Source of the DNA: an uncultured Poribacteria bacterium
GTDB lineage: Bacteria; Poribacteria; WGA-4E; WGA-3G
Reading direction: 5' to 3'
DNA: 64,000 nucleotides
Assembly (NCBI GenBank): GCA_951813545.1
Contig: OX638352.1
Span: 3,488,835 to 3,552,834 of the forward strand
Made by a program: the position numbers and the translations under genes. Below are positions 26,388 to 35,694 of the stretch, piece after piece (position 1 is the stretch's first letter; the number at the start of each line of letters is the position of its first letter). The notes under the pieces are model-generated. The model searched no databases and had not been told where the DNA came from. It worked only from the letters and a program-made list of their open reading frames with translations.

Positions 26388-29369
26388 ATGGAAACAAAAG
26401 ACGATGTTCAACTGATTCGTAGAATCTTGTCCGGTGATGACGCAGCGTTCAATGCCTTAGTCCGAAAGCACCAGAAAGGTATTCACGCGCTTGCATGGCG
26501 AAAAGTTGGCGATTTTCACGTTGCCGAAGAGATTACGCAAGATACTTTCCTTCAAGTATATAAGAATCTTGCGCAGCTCAGGAATCCGAAGCAGTTCTCC
26601 GGATGGATGTATGTCATCGCCAATCGACTCTGCCTTAAATGGCTCGAAAAGAACATAAAGAACAAATCTGTGATGCAATCGTTGGAGGACACGCCTGTGG
26701 AAGAAATCGAAGAATCTTCTTACACACATTACGTATCGGAACAACGGCTGACAGAGAGCACCGAACATCGTCATGAACTCGTCAAAAAACTTCTGGCAAA
26801 GCTGCCGGAGAGTGAACGCACAGTGGTAACGCTCCACTATCTCGGAGAGATGACCGCGAAGGAGATTGGGAAACTCTTAGGTGTGTCGGTGAATACGATT
26901 AAGAGTCGACTTCGCCGCGGACGCGAGCGTTTACAGGAACAACAAGAAGAACTATTGGTTCGCGAAACACTTGCGGGCATCCCATTCCCCGCCCAAGTAA
27001 CTGAGCGTATCATGGAGGAAGTCGCTAATATAGAACCGATACCGCCTCCGGTTGGTAAACCTTTGCTGCCGTGGGCGGCTTTCGGCACGGCTGTAGCTTT
27101 GGTAATATTGCTACTCGGTGCGAGCAGCCAATACCTTGCTCGTTTTCAGAAGCCGTACAGTTTTGAAGCACAATCCGAACCTACCATTGAAATCATTGAC
27201 ACACCTATTGTTCTCGATATTACGGCAAAACCGGCTGTGCAAAACCGAGTTGGACAGGCTGCTGCGGGTAAAAGCAGCGGGCCTGGCGCACAAGTCTCTA
27301 CAACTACCACAACATCTGCTACATTGGAGGACTCCGCCAAGTTTTCTACTTCGCAGTGGACGCAGGGCAGCGCGCCGCCAGGAGGACAGGTACACGATAT
27401 CTTCGCTACATCTGAAGGGACCGTCTATGCTGTTGCTCCGACAGGCATATACAGATTAGGAGCAGATGCGACAACGTGGACACGCATCAACACGGATATT
27501 CCAATTGGTAAATCGCTAATGCCGATGGCAGAACATGGCGGTATCCTTTACATAGTATCCACCGACGAAATATTTACTTCGGATGATAGCGGTGAAACGT
27601 GGCGGACGATTGGTCCCAGACCAAAGGGACACGCTGTCGGTTTCATCATCACGGATGAGACACAAACCCGTTCTACGATGTATCTTGCCCTTAGAGATGA
27701 AGGGATTTATCGATCTACGGACGGTGGGACACACTGGAACGTATTTAATGACGGATTGGGAAACAAAAGTATTTCCGCAGTGGCTACTGTTGGAAAAACA
27801 GTGTTTGCTGGTACAGCGCGGGGTCTCTATCGTCTCGATTCAAGTACTTGGCAAAAGGTGCCGGTGGAGACATCAAGAGCCATTTACTCCTTGGCAGTGT
27901 CTGAGAATAATCTCTATGTTGGGACAGGTCCCCATCTGTTGGGACTCACACCAATAGAGGTAGAACGAGAAGTGCCAAGAAATGAGTCGCATGCCCTCAA
28001 GATTTTCCATTCGGCTAACTTGGGAGCATCATGGACTGAAATAACACCTCGTTATAAATCTTCCGATCGATACATACCATCTGGCATGAAGATTTTGGCT
28101 GTTGGTGAAGTGCTTTTAGCGTCAACTGCCAGCCAACGCCATCGTTCAATAGATAACGGACAAACCTGGACAGAGCTTTCAGGAGATGGGAATCTGTTCA
28201 TGATCAATAGTCTTCCAGTTGTGGCCGTAAACGAGATGACGTTTTACAAAGTGGGTCCCTTTGGGATTCGTCGTACAACTGATGGCGGGAAATCGTGGCG
28301 CTTACTTATAGATGGGATGGCTGGAACAAGGTTGAAGGATTTAATTGCGTTCAACGGTAGATTATACGCGCATACTGGCAATGTGGTGTATCAATCAACT
28401 GACGAAGGTGCGTCTTGGAAAAAGATCTCAATTACCGAGAGGTTTACTGGGAAGGTGACTACAATTACACATGAATCATCAAAACCGGACAGAGCGCGTA
28501 TCTCCCACTTCTTTAATTCAAAATTGGTAGTTGATGACAATAATCTTTATCTTATTTCATCTGAAGTTAACAACCTGCAAATTTCCCGCGTATCTACAGA
28601 TAGCAATATACGCAGTCCTGTTCAAAGCATACCCGCTTCTGATGATAAAGCATTATCTCGTAAGTTACGAGCAGATGGCAAGGCAGCGAAAGAGACTCAC
28701 TTATCTGAGGATTCCGAAAAAGCGCATCACGCAGTCGTATCAATCGTTCCACCTCCTATACGTGGGAAGGACGCGAGAACCAGAATGATCGTAGTCTGTA
28801 ACAACGTATTCTACGCTGAACACAGACGTACGCTTTTTAAGTGGAGACTTGGTGCCCCGGAGTGGATAAGCACAGGATTAACAGACATGAGCCAAGAGTC
28901 TTATGACAACTACAGCGCGGATCTCAAATTAGCGGTTTCGGGAGAAACCATCTATGTCGGGAAACGCGATAGTAAACTGTTTCAGTCGCTTGATGGCGGG
29001 AGCAGCTGGAGTGATGTTACGTCAAACTTACCACTTCACTTTACCCATTTCAAGGAGATAACCCTTGTTGATTCAACAGTTTATGTCGCAACAGACGAAG
29101 GGGTCTTGAGTTCAGAAACTGGCGTACACTGGCGTGTGCTAACCGATAGCGCGGGTACGCGTCCTATCATAGACAGATTTGCTGTGGAGGGTCCTACAGT
29201 TTATGGTGCTGGCAATGTTGGAGTCTATCGCTTGGATACCAATAACCAATGGAAGCAAGTTTCTTCAGAAGCACTCGGTGAGACTGTTGATCTTGCTGTC
29301 ATTAACGATAAACTGTATAGTGCTATCAAAGATCGTGGAATATTTCACATCTCGCTTGCAGAAGAATAG
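26388..29369 (+). CDS. ECF sigma factor fused to a membrane helix and an external BNR-type propeller
   Basis: 993 residues. Region 2 at about 1-95 (DDVQLIRRILSGDDAAFNAL, AEEITQDTFLQVYKNLAQL), region 4 at about 135-185 (LPESERTVVTLHYLGEMTAK, LGVSVNTIKSRLRRGRERL). One membrane helix lies near 226-243 (PWAAFGTAVALVILLLGA), then the stalk KPYSFEAQSEPTIEIID, a Gly/Ser/Thr-rich linker, and from about 320 to the end a BNR/Ycf48-like propeller (IYRSTDGGTHWNVF, IRRTTDGGKSWRLL, LFQSLDGGSSWSDV). Sigma part, helix and stalk are close to those of the 10398 protein, while the propeller family differs. This suggests a common membrane sigma module carrying different sensors. Confidence 0.85.
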   Translation: METKDDVQLIRRILSGDDAAFNALVRKHQKGIHALAWRKVGDFHVAEEITQDTFLQVYKNLAQLRNPKQFSGWMYVIANRLCLKWLEKNIKNKSVMQSLEDTPVEEIEESSYTHYVSEQRLTESTEHRHELVKKLLAKLPESERTVVTLHYLGEMTAKEIGKLLGVSVNTIKSRLRRGRERLQEQQEELLVRETLAGIPFPAQVTERIMEEVANIEPIPPPVGKPLLPWAAFGTAVALVILLLGASSQYLARFQKPYSFEAQSEPTIEIIDTPIVLDITAKPAVQNRVGQAAAGKSSGPGAQVSTTTTTSATLEDSAKFSTSQWTQGSAPPGGQVHDIFATSEGTVYAVAPTGIYRLGADATTWTRINTDIPIGKSLMPMAEHGGILYIVSTDEIFTSDDSGETWRTIGPRPKGHAVGFIITDETQTRSTMYLALRDEGIYRSTDGGTHWNVFNDGLGNKSISAVATVGKTVFAGTARGLYRLDSSTWQKVPVETSRAIYSLAVSENNLYVGTGPHLLGLTPIEVEREVPRNESHALKIFHSANLGASWTEITPRYKSSDRYIPSGMKILAVGEVLLASTASQRHRSIDNGQTWTELSGDGNLFMINSLPVVAVNEMTFYKVGPFGIRRTTDGGKSWRLLIDGMAGTRLKDLIAFNGRLYAHTGNVVYQSTDEGASWKKISITERFTGKVTTITHESSKPDRARISHFFNSKLVVDDNNLYLISSEVNNLQISRVSTDSNIRSPVQSIPASDDKALSRKLRADGKAAKETHLSEDSEKAHHAVVSIVPPPIRGKDARTRMIVVCNNVFYAEHRRTLFKWRLGAPEWISTGLTDMSQESYDNYSADLKLAVSGETIYVGKRDSKLFQSLDGGSSWSDVTSNLPLHFTHFKEITLVDSTVYVATDEGVLSSETGVHWRVLTDSAGTRPIIDRFAVEGPTVYGAGNVGVYRLDTNNQWKQVSSEALGETVDLAVINDKLYSAIKDRGIFHISLAEE

Positions 29370-29394
29370 ACAACACCACATTAGGAGAAAGAAA

Positions 29395-29730
29395 ATGACT
29401 GAAGAAAAAATTGAAGGTGAAAAAAGCAGCGGTAATGTGTTCGACGATTTAGGTTTTCTCAATCCAGAAGAATACCGGACGAAAGCTCGCCTTTCCTTAA
29501 TAATCAACAGCATTATAACCCAAAGCGAACTTACATGGGACGAGGCCGCCAAACTTTTGGAGCTCAGCAAGCCGGAAATCACCGCGCTCCTAAACGGCAG
29601 ACTTGATGATTTTTCTATCGAATCCCTGTTTTTACTCATCAGAAAACTGGATTGTGAGGTTGAAATTGTTGTTAAAGGTAGCCCTGCATATAATCCGGCA
29701 GCAGAGATTAGCATTTCAATTCCGTTCTGA
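29395..29730 (+). CDS. XRE/HTH_37-type antitoxin-like DNA-binding protein
   Basis: 111 residues; ATG with AGGAGAAAG upstream. FDDLGFLNPEEYRTKARLSL leads into a helix-turn-helix (TWDEAAKLLELSKPEITALL) followed by NGRLDDFSIESLFLLIRKLD. This order is typical of the HTH_37 group, antitoxins paired with HigB/RelE-like toxins. No toxin gene is adjacent: the upstream gene is the sigma fusion (25 bp away) and the downstream gene is convergent. It may act as a free-standing regulator of the sigma operon. Confidence 0.7.
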   Translation: MTEEKIEGEKSSGNVFDDLGFLNPEEYRTKARLSLIINSIITQSELTWDEAAKLLELSKPEITALLNGRLDDFSIESLFLLIRKLDCEVEIVVKGSPAYNPAAEISISIPF

Positions 29731-29760
29731 TACATTTTTTGCAAAAGCAGCCGAATAAAA

Positions 29761-29804
29761 TAGTTGTCGGTTAAAGAAGCATCTTATCCAGCAACCGACA
29801 ACTA
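29761..29804. terminator. Inverted repeat between convergent genes
   Basis: Perfect 12-bp stem TAGTTGTCGGTT (29761-29772) with AACCGACAACTA (29793-29804), 20-nt loop. No T-run follows on either side. It probably separates transcription from the two convergent genes. Confidence 0.5.
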
Positions 29805-29814
29805 ACTACCCACC

Positions 29815-30750
29815 TTACAGCGCATGGTCTTCCGGGCGGACACCCTTTGTAAAGGTGCCGAAACCGAAGAATGTCGGTGCATAATCGCCGACATAATCGA
29901 CAACACTTTTATCGGGAATCGCATCCTCCATCTCCATACACCAGTAGCAGCCATTGACGAGCAGACGGCGGAGTCCTTCGCTCTCTAAATCAACGGAGGC
30001 ACCCATCGTCGTGTTCAAGACGCGTGAGGTGTTCCCTTCATCGCCTGTATAGGTTTTAATCCACACCATCGGCATTGTGACGGTATCCGGTTTCGGGGCA
30101 TCTGTCGGATCCATACCGACCAGCACCTGTCCGTGGACAAGCACTTGTGAATCGCCTGTCAAATCATTAATGCCGTAGACATCAGAGGGCCCCCAAACAT
30201 CGTCAACACCTTTGAGAATCGGGTGGTCCTGCATCGCTTCGTCAATCACACCGCGCGCGCTCTCTTTGCCGTGATGTCCATGGTGGTTGACCCATGTCTC
30301 ACCAAGCACCTGCCTGCCGTAGCCGCCCTCAAAACTCTCGCTGTTAAAACTATATTTTGCATACGGACTCTCAAGGTCACGGCTATAACTGAAAGCGTGC
30401 GTCGCTGTACGAAGTCCCATCACAGGTTTGCCAGCATTCGTATAGTCAACGACGTACTTCATCTGTTCATCGGGTAGCTCACGGAAACGCGTGAACAGCA
30501 CCATCATATCCGCTGATTCTAAATGGTGGAGTCCTGGAATATTGGTTTGGACCTCCGGATCAATTTCCCCTGTTTCCGGATTAATCGCAAACAGCACCGT
30601 ACATGTAAATCCATGGTGTGCGGCTAATACCTTTCCCAACATTGGCAATGCCTCTTCAGAGCGATACTCTTCATCGCCACTAACAAGCACAATATGTTTG
30701 CCCTTTCCGGGACCTTCGTTTCCTTCGTAAACAACCCATTCGTTTTTCAT
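29815..30750 (-). CDS. ThuA-like domain protein (class I glutamine amidotransferase-like fold)
   Basis: 311 residues from the ATG at 30750 (TATGGAG about 10 nt upstream); the frame extends to 30813, but those codons do not look like protein of this family. The sequence runs KHIVLVSGDEEYRSEEALPML, VLFAINPETGEIDPEV, ADMMVLFTRFRELPDEQMKY, AGKPVMGLRTATHAF and ending MEDAIPDKSVVDYVGDYAPT. This matches the ThuA family, often found with sugar oxidoreductases; the biochemical activity is poorly known. No signal peptide is apparent. A 3' fragment of a second copy lies at 19587. Confidence 0.75.
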   Translation of the reverse strand: MKNEWVVYEGNEGPGKGKHIVLVSGDEEYRSEEALPMLGKVLAAHHGFTCTVLFAINPETGEIDPEVQTNIPGLHHLESADMMVLFTRFRELPDEQMKYVVDYTNAGKPVMGLRTATHAFSYSRDLESPYAKYSFNSESFEGGYGRQVLGETWVNHHGHHGKESARGVIDEAMQDHPILKGVDDVWGPSDVYGINDLTGDSQVLVHGQVLVGMDPTDAPKPDTVTMPMVWIKTYTGDEGNTSRVLNTTMGASVDLESEGLRRLLVNGCYWCMEMEDAIPDKSVVDYVGDYAPTFFGFGTFTKGVRPEDHAL

Positions 30751-30954
30751 CAAAAGATATACTCCATAAATAAGATTTTGCATAAGTATAGCACAGTTTC
30801 CTGAGAAAGTCACGTTGAATCTATTTACGAAGAATCAACGTTTTGTACGCATAGAGAAAAAACTTTGACAAATACCCGAAATTACCATAAAATTAAAAGA
30901 CAGACTCAAAAACGTTATATAAAACGGCCCAGCAACCTGTAGGAGAACTCGTCC

Positions 30955-31674
30955 ATGCCCTTAACGCCTCAACAGCGAGACCACTATAAAGAGCAGGGTT
31001 TCGTGGTAATTCCGCATCTCTTTAGTACAGCCACAGTAACGTCAATGCGCGAACATTACATGAAACGTCGCGCAGAAGGTCCGAAACCCGGCGACAGCGG
31101 TGGCACAACCGACCACGCCGATGATCCAAATCATCAATTCCCGCGCATGATTAATATGCACAACTGGGACGAATTGACCCAAGAATGGGCAGCGGATACC
31201 AACCTGCTTAACGTTACGGAGCAACTGATTGATGATACACCGGTACTGTTACAAACAATGGTCTATTTCAAACCGCCCGGTGCGCGAGGTCAGGCACTAC
31301 ACCAAGATGAACAGTACATCACCATAGATCCACTCATTGGTGTTTGGGTAGCATTGGACACATCGGACGAAGACGTTGGACGCATGGTGCTGATCCCGCG
31401 TTCCCATCAGAACGGTCTGTTTCGTGTTGAAACAGCGGACACCGCTATTTCGTTTACAAACGTACAAGCTGTCAAGCCGGAAAACGCTGAAGAATTGGGA
31501 ATTGACATGTCCCCGGGTGACACGCTTTTCTTTGATGGTAAGGTTATTCACGGTTCCTACAAAAATAAAACACGCGATCGGTGGCGGCGGAGTTTTATAT
31601 GTCATTACATGGGTGAAAACTCACAAAGGTTTGAGCCAGCCGAAGGAACACACGTCTCACATCTTAAAAAATAG
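30955..31674 (+). CDS. Phytanoyl-CoA dioxygenase (PhyH) family protein
   Basis: 239 residues, ATG with AGGAG upstream. Double-stranded beta-helix dioxygenase with iron ligands His116 and Asp118 (ALHQDEQYI) and a distal His199 (VIHGSYKN); Arg in TRDRWRRSF is the likely 2-oxoglutarate anchor. The N-terminus (LTPQQRDHYKEQGFVVIPHL) is standard for PhyH proteins. Such enzymes hydroxylate small metabolites using Fe(II), O2 and 2-oxoglutarate; the substrate cannot be told. It lies 62 bp upstream of the aspartate kinase gene on the same strand. Confidence 0.85.
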   Translation: MPLTPQQRDHYKEQGFVVIPHLFSTATVTSMREHYMKRRAEGPKPGDSGGTTDHADDPNHQFPRMINMHNWDELTQEWAADTNLLNVTEQLIDDTPVLLQTMVYFKPPGARGQALHQDEQYITIDPLIGVWVALDTSDEDVGRMVLIPRSHQNGLFRVETADTAISFTNVQAVKPENAEELGIDMSPGDTLFFDGKVIHGSYKNKTRDRWRRSFICHYMGENSQRFEPAEGTHVSHLKK

Positions 31675-31736
31675 TTTGGTTACCTTCAAGTCCTAAACTA
31701 CTTGACTAAATAACACAAAAAATTGGAGGATCTGGA

Positions 31737-33089
31737 TTGTTAAAAGTATCAAAGTTTGGCGGAAGCTCCCTCGCATCAGCGGAGCAAGTCCGCCGCGTTT
31801 GTGACATCATCACTGCTGACCCGGGACGCCGTCTCATCGTTGTCTCTGCACCCGGAAAACGACACAGCCAAGACATCAAAGTAACCGACCTTCTCATCGC
31901 AGCGGCATCAGAACGCCTTGCAGGAAAATTGGGTGCCTCCGAGTGTGCCGAAGCGATTGAACGCTATCGAAGCATTGTTTCTGAATTAGGGCTCCCTGAC
32001 GAGAGTGCTGAACCTATCGCTCGTGATCTGACCGAACGTCTCGAAAACAGCACAACTGATGCGGATCTCTATATGGACACAATGAAAGCAGGCGGTGAAG
32101 ACAACTGCGCGCGCCTCATTGCCCAAGTCCTACAAGCACGCGGTGTAGATGCCCACTATGTAAATCCGAAGGACGCAGGTTTATTGCTTTCCGATGAACC
32201 CGGCAACGCGCAAGTGCTACCGGAAGCATACAACCGCCTGCGGGATTTACATGAACGCCCCGGTATCACCATCTTTCCCGGTTTCTTCGGCTACTCAAAA
32301 CAAGGCAATATCGTCACTTTTTCGCGCGGCGGTTCAGACATCACAGGTGCTATTCTCGCCAGTGCTGTTCGGGCAGAGGTCTACGAGAACTTTACCGATG
32401 TTGATTCCGTGTTCGCGGCGAACCCATCTATTGTCAAAGATCCAGCACCGATTACCGAGTTAACCTACCGTGAGATGCGCGAACTCTCTTACGCAGGGTT
32501 TTCCGTATTTCACGATGAAGCACTTGAACCCGTCTACCGTGCGCAGGTGCCTGTTAACATCCGAAACACGAATAATCCGAAAGCAGATGGCACCCGGATT
32601 GTGCCAAGCCGTAAGTCAACAGATATGCCAGTTGTCGGCATTGCTGCAATGGAAGACGTTTGCTGCATCTACCTCAGCAAATACCTGATGAACCGTCAGA
32701 TTGGATTCGGGCGGCGGTTGTTGCAGATTTTGGAAGCTGAAGAAATCTCTTTTGAGCATGTCCCGTCCGGCATAGACAATATGTCAGTCATTATCCGCGA
32801 AGAAAATCTATCTGTGCCAAAAGAGAAAAGGATTGTCGAACAGATTCGGCAAACGCTTGCACCGGAAGATGTTTCCGTGGAACGCGGACTGGCACTGATT
32901 ATGGTTGTCGGTGAGGGAATGCGTCACACTGTCGGTATCGCCTCGCGTGCTACGAATGCCTTAGCTGGCGCGGAGGTCAACATCGAAATGATTAACCAAG
33001 GTTCCAACGAAGTCAGTATGATGTTCGGCATAAAATCCGACGATATGGAGACTGCCGTTCAAGCACTCTATGCGGAATTTTTTGGCTAA
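31737..33089 (+). CDS. Aspartate kinase
   Basis: 450 residues, starting at a TTG with GGAGG 8 nt upstream. The amino-acid kinase domain has KFGGSSLAS at the start, VVSAPGKRHSQDIKVTDLL, FPGFFGYSKQGNIVTFSRGG and GSDITGAILASAVRAEVYEN. C-terminal ACT domains occupy about 300-450 (SFEHVPSGIDNMSVII, then NIEMINQGSNEVSMMFGI). The enzyme phosphorylates aspartate at the entry to lysine, threonine and methionine synthesis; ACT domains usually give feedback control by lysine or threonine. It is flanked on both sides by PhyH dioxygenase genes, the second only 11 bp downstream. Confidence 0.9.
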   Translation: MLKVSKFGGSSLASAEQVRRVCDIITADPGRRLIVVSAPGKRHSQDIKVTDLLIAAASERLAGKLGASECAEAIERYRSIVSELGLPDESAEPIARDLTERLENSTTDADLYMDTMKAGGEDNCARLIAQVLQARGVDAHYVNPKDAGLLLSDEPGNAQVLPEAYNRLRDLHERPGITIFPGFFGYSKQGNIVTFSRGGSDITGAILASAVRAEVYENFTDVDSVFAANPSIVKDPAPITELTYREMRELSYAGFSVFHDEALEPVYRAQVPVNIRNTNNPKADGTRIVPSRKSTDMPVVGIAAMEDVCCIYLSKYLMNRQIGFGRRLLQILEAEEISFEHVPSGIDNMSVIIREENLSVPKEKRIVEQIRQTLAPEDVSVERGLALIMVVGEGMRHTVGIASRATNALAGAEVNIEMINQGSNEVSMMFGIKSDDMETAVQALYAEFFG

Positions 33090-33100
33090 AGGAAAATATT

Positions 33101-33940
33101 ATGGAGATAACTGTTCAATCGAAAGAATTAGCAGCAGGAAAACTGGCAGATGCCCATGTAGAGCAAGCCGTTAAGGCCATCCGCGTTGATGGCTATGTGG
33201 TCTTAGAAAACGTCGTTAGTCACGAACACCTTGACATTCTTCGCGAACGGATGGACGCAGATTCGCAAATCCTTATTAATGAGGAGAAATGGGGTGGCGC
33301 AGGTAGGCTTAAAGGGCATCTCCAGCAGGGACCGCCACCGTTTGCGCCTTACATCTTCAGAGATGTCGTCGCGAACCCCTATGTTATCCAAGTAACGAAG
33401 GAGCTGCTCGGTCCAGGGCTTTATAATAACTTCTACAACGGTAACACGAACAGCCCCGGTAGCACAACACAACCGCTCCACAGAGACGGTGCTCACCTGT
33501 GGCCAGACCAAAAGGTTGCACACCCAACAACGGAAGTCGTCGTTAATATTTCACCACAGGATACAACAGAGGAGAATGGAAGTGTTGAAATCTGGCCCGG
33601 CTCGCATCTTGAAGTTGGTGAACATCATATAGATGAAAAACAAGAAGAAGCACGCCGTAAAATCTGCCCCCCCATTCGTGGAAATGCGAAGAAGGGAAGT
33701 ATCCTGATTCGAGACATGCGACTGTGGCATCGCGGTGTCCCCAATCCATCTGACAAGCCCCGCCACATGATAGCATTGATTTATCGCGTTCATTGGCTCA
33801 AATCCAACCGGCGACTAAAATATAAAACTGGGTGTGAAGCCGCTTTTGAAAACAGTGATCTCGACCATAATGCTGAGTTCCTTGACTTCGCTGCTGAAAA
33901 AATAGATGATTACGATTACCTCTTCAATCCGAGATTCTGA
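33101..33940 (+). CDS. Phytanoyl-CoA dioxygenase (PhyH) family protein
   Basis: 279 residues. AAAGG lies upstream of the ATG, 11 bp after the aspartate kinase stop, so the two are very likely one operon. Iron ligands: His127 and Asp129 (QPLHRDGAHLW) and His210 (RLWHRGVPNPS); Arg in KPRHMIALIYRVHW probably binds 2-oxoglutarate. N-terminal VKAIRVDGYVVLENVVSHEH is typical of the family. It is only distantly similar to the 30955 protein, so the two are not a recent duplication. Substrate unknown. Confidence 0.85.
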   Translation: MEITVQSKELAAGKLADAHVEQAVKAIRVDGYVVLENVVSHEHLDILRERMDADSQILINEEKWGGAGRLKGHLQQGPPPFAPYIFRDVVANPYVIQVTKELLGPGLYNNFYNGNTNSPGSTTQPLHRDGAHLWPDQKVAHPTTEVVVNISPQDTTEENGSVEIWPGSHLEVGEHHIDEKQEEARRKICPPIRGNAKKGSILIRDMRLWHRGVPNPSDKPRHMIALIYRVHWLKSNRRLKYKTGCEAAFENSDLDHNAEFLDFAAEKIDDYDYLFNPRF

Positions 33941-34037
33941 TTGCGGCTGTGAATCGGCAGTTAACTTGAGAGTTTGCACCTTTTTTCGTTGATGGTTTTC
34001 GAGAGAAAGCCATCTGCCAAAAAGCAGGAGAAAAACA

Positions 34038-35675
34038 TTGAGGAAATTTGGAACGCAAGGTCCCGTCAATTCCAAGGATCACTATGTCGTTTCGCGCAGC
34101 GAGGAACTTGCTGATTACATTAACCGCGTTAAACAGGGACGATACATCATGCTCTTCGCCCCCCGACAGAGCGGCAAAACCACGTTCTTCCAAGAAGTTC
34201 TCAAGGTACTCACGAAAAACGAAAGTGCCTATTTCCCAATCCAACTCAATTTTGAGGACTATAAAAATCGCGCCCCGGATGCTTTTTACACCGACATCTT
34301 TGAGGATATCCGTGAGGAAATTGAGACTGTTTTTGAGAGCCAGGGGATCATGCTATCTCAACGACTGATGCAATTTTTAGATGACACGAAGATTAGCGAT
34401 CATGTTGCAATGCGGCGTTTCTTTCGGCAACTTCCACGTTTGTTGGGTGACGAACTCTCTACATCTCTACCACCGCGCCTTGTTCTTATTATTGACGAAT
34501 TTGACGGTATCCCGCAAGCCACCGTTAGTGATTTTCTGCATACGCTCCGCCGGATATACCTCACCGGGCGCGATGCCCGCGCCCCATATAGTGTCGGAAT
34601 CGTTGGCGTTAAGAACATTACGCAATTGGACTATGACCGATCGATCTCACCCTTCAACATACAAGATGAATTCACATTGCCAAACTTCACCGCGGCGCAA
34701 GTGCGCGAACTACTCTCACAGTATACAGAAGAAGTCGGACAAGCCTTCGCACCGGAAGTAATTGACTTGCTTCATAAACAGACCGCAGGGCAACCCTTTC
34801 TTGTTAACAGGTGTGCCCAGATTCTTACCGCAGAGCTTGACATACCCAAAACCGACACCATTCAGATGCACCACTTCTTACGAGCATATACCGAGCTGAT
34901 CGAAGAAAGAAATACCAACATTGAGCATCTTATTACAAACATCCGCAGAAACCCGCGCTTTGAAAAAATGCTTATGCGAATCGCTTTTTATGGCAGCAGC
35001 ATTAACTTCACTCTACATGACGAAATCGTTAGTGAACTCGCCACTTACGGTATCATTGCAAGGGGAGAAGACGGAATGTGCCAGATCCTCAATCCTATCT
35101 ATCTCCATTGCATCATTCAAACCCTTAGACCTCTCATCAATGGACTTGAAGACCAATACTTCCCAGAAGAGGGCCCCATTGACTTTACAGGATACATCAC
35201 ATCAACCGGACGGATCGAGATGCATACACTCATCAACAACTTCAACAATTTCATTGCACGCGCTGGTTTCAGAATATTACAGGTCCCCGATACACCGAAA
35301 GAATTCGTCGGACAATACCTTCTTTTCGCCTATCTTGATGAGTTCGTCAAAATTGTACATGCTACAATGCGGTTAGAAGTTCCAACCGGTAGGGGCAGAG
35401 CAGATATTATTATCTCACACAACAGACAGCAATACGTTATCGAAACAAAGGTATGGCGAAACGAACGACACTATCAGGTAGGAAAGCACCAGCTCGCCGC
35501 ATACCTGAAGTCCGAAGGGGCAACAGAAGGCTACTATATCGTTTTCGATCATCGGGAAAACCCCAAGCCGCAACTGGAAACAGACACCTTGGATGGACTG
35601 ACCATTCGGAGTTATGTTATTCCTGTTGTGCAAAAACGCCCTTCAGAGGTTCAGTCTGAATCACGGTTCTCTTAA
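34038..35675 (+). CDS. AAA-like ATPase with C-terminal PD-(D/E)XK nuclease domain
   Basis: 545 residues, starting at a TTG with CAGGAG 7 nt upstream. The N-terminal ATPase part has a P-loop APRQSGKTT (about 41-49; the first Gly of the motif is replaced by Ala) and a Walker B LVLIIDEFD near 148-156, followed by a winged-helix-like part. The C-terminal part (about 450-530) has GRADIII, VIETKVW and QLAAYLKSEGATEGYYIVFD, the D...ExK core of a PD-(D/E)XK nuclease. Many bacteria carry such fusions in multiple copies and their role is not settled; defence or mobile-element functions are possible. It sits between dioxygenase genes without evident functional link. Confidence 0.8.
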   Translation: MRKFGTQGPVNSKDHYVVSRSEELADYINRVKQGRYIMLFAPRQSGKTTFFQEVLKVLTKNESAYFPIQLNFEDYKNRAPDAFYTDIFEDIREEIETVFESQGIMLSQRLMQFLDDTKISDHVAMRRFFRQLPRLLGDELSTSLPPRLVLIIDEFDGIPQATVSDFLHTLRRIYLTGRDARAPYSVGIVGVKNITQLDYDRSISPFNIQDEFTLPNFTAAQVRELLSQYTEEVGQAFAPEVIDLLHKQTAGQPFLVNRCAQILTAELDIPKTDTIQMHHFLRAYTELIEERNTNIEHLITNIRRNPRFEKMLMRIAFYGSSINFTLHDEIVSELATYGIIARGEDGMCQILNPIYLHCIIQTLRPLINGLEDQYFPEEGPIDFTGYITSTGRIEMHTLINNFNNFIARAGFRILQVPDTPKEFVGQYLLFAYLDEFVKIVHATMRLEVPTGRGRADIIISHNRQQYVIETKVWRNERHYQVGKHQLAAYLKSEGATEGYYIVFDHRENPKPQLETDTLDGLTIRSYVIPVVQKRPSEVQSESRFS

Positions 35676-35694
35676 TAGAGCGACGGAGGTTACC

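Noticed and set aside
31737..33940. Aspartate kinase plus PhyH dioxygenase as an ectoine/hydroxyectoine cluster
   Set aside because: No ectA, ectB or ectC gene is present, and neither PhyH protein shows the ectoine hydroxylase signature around its iron ligands.
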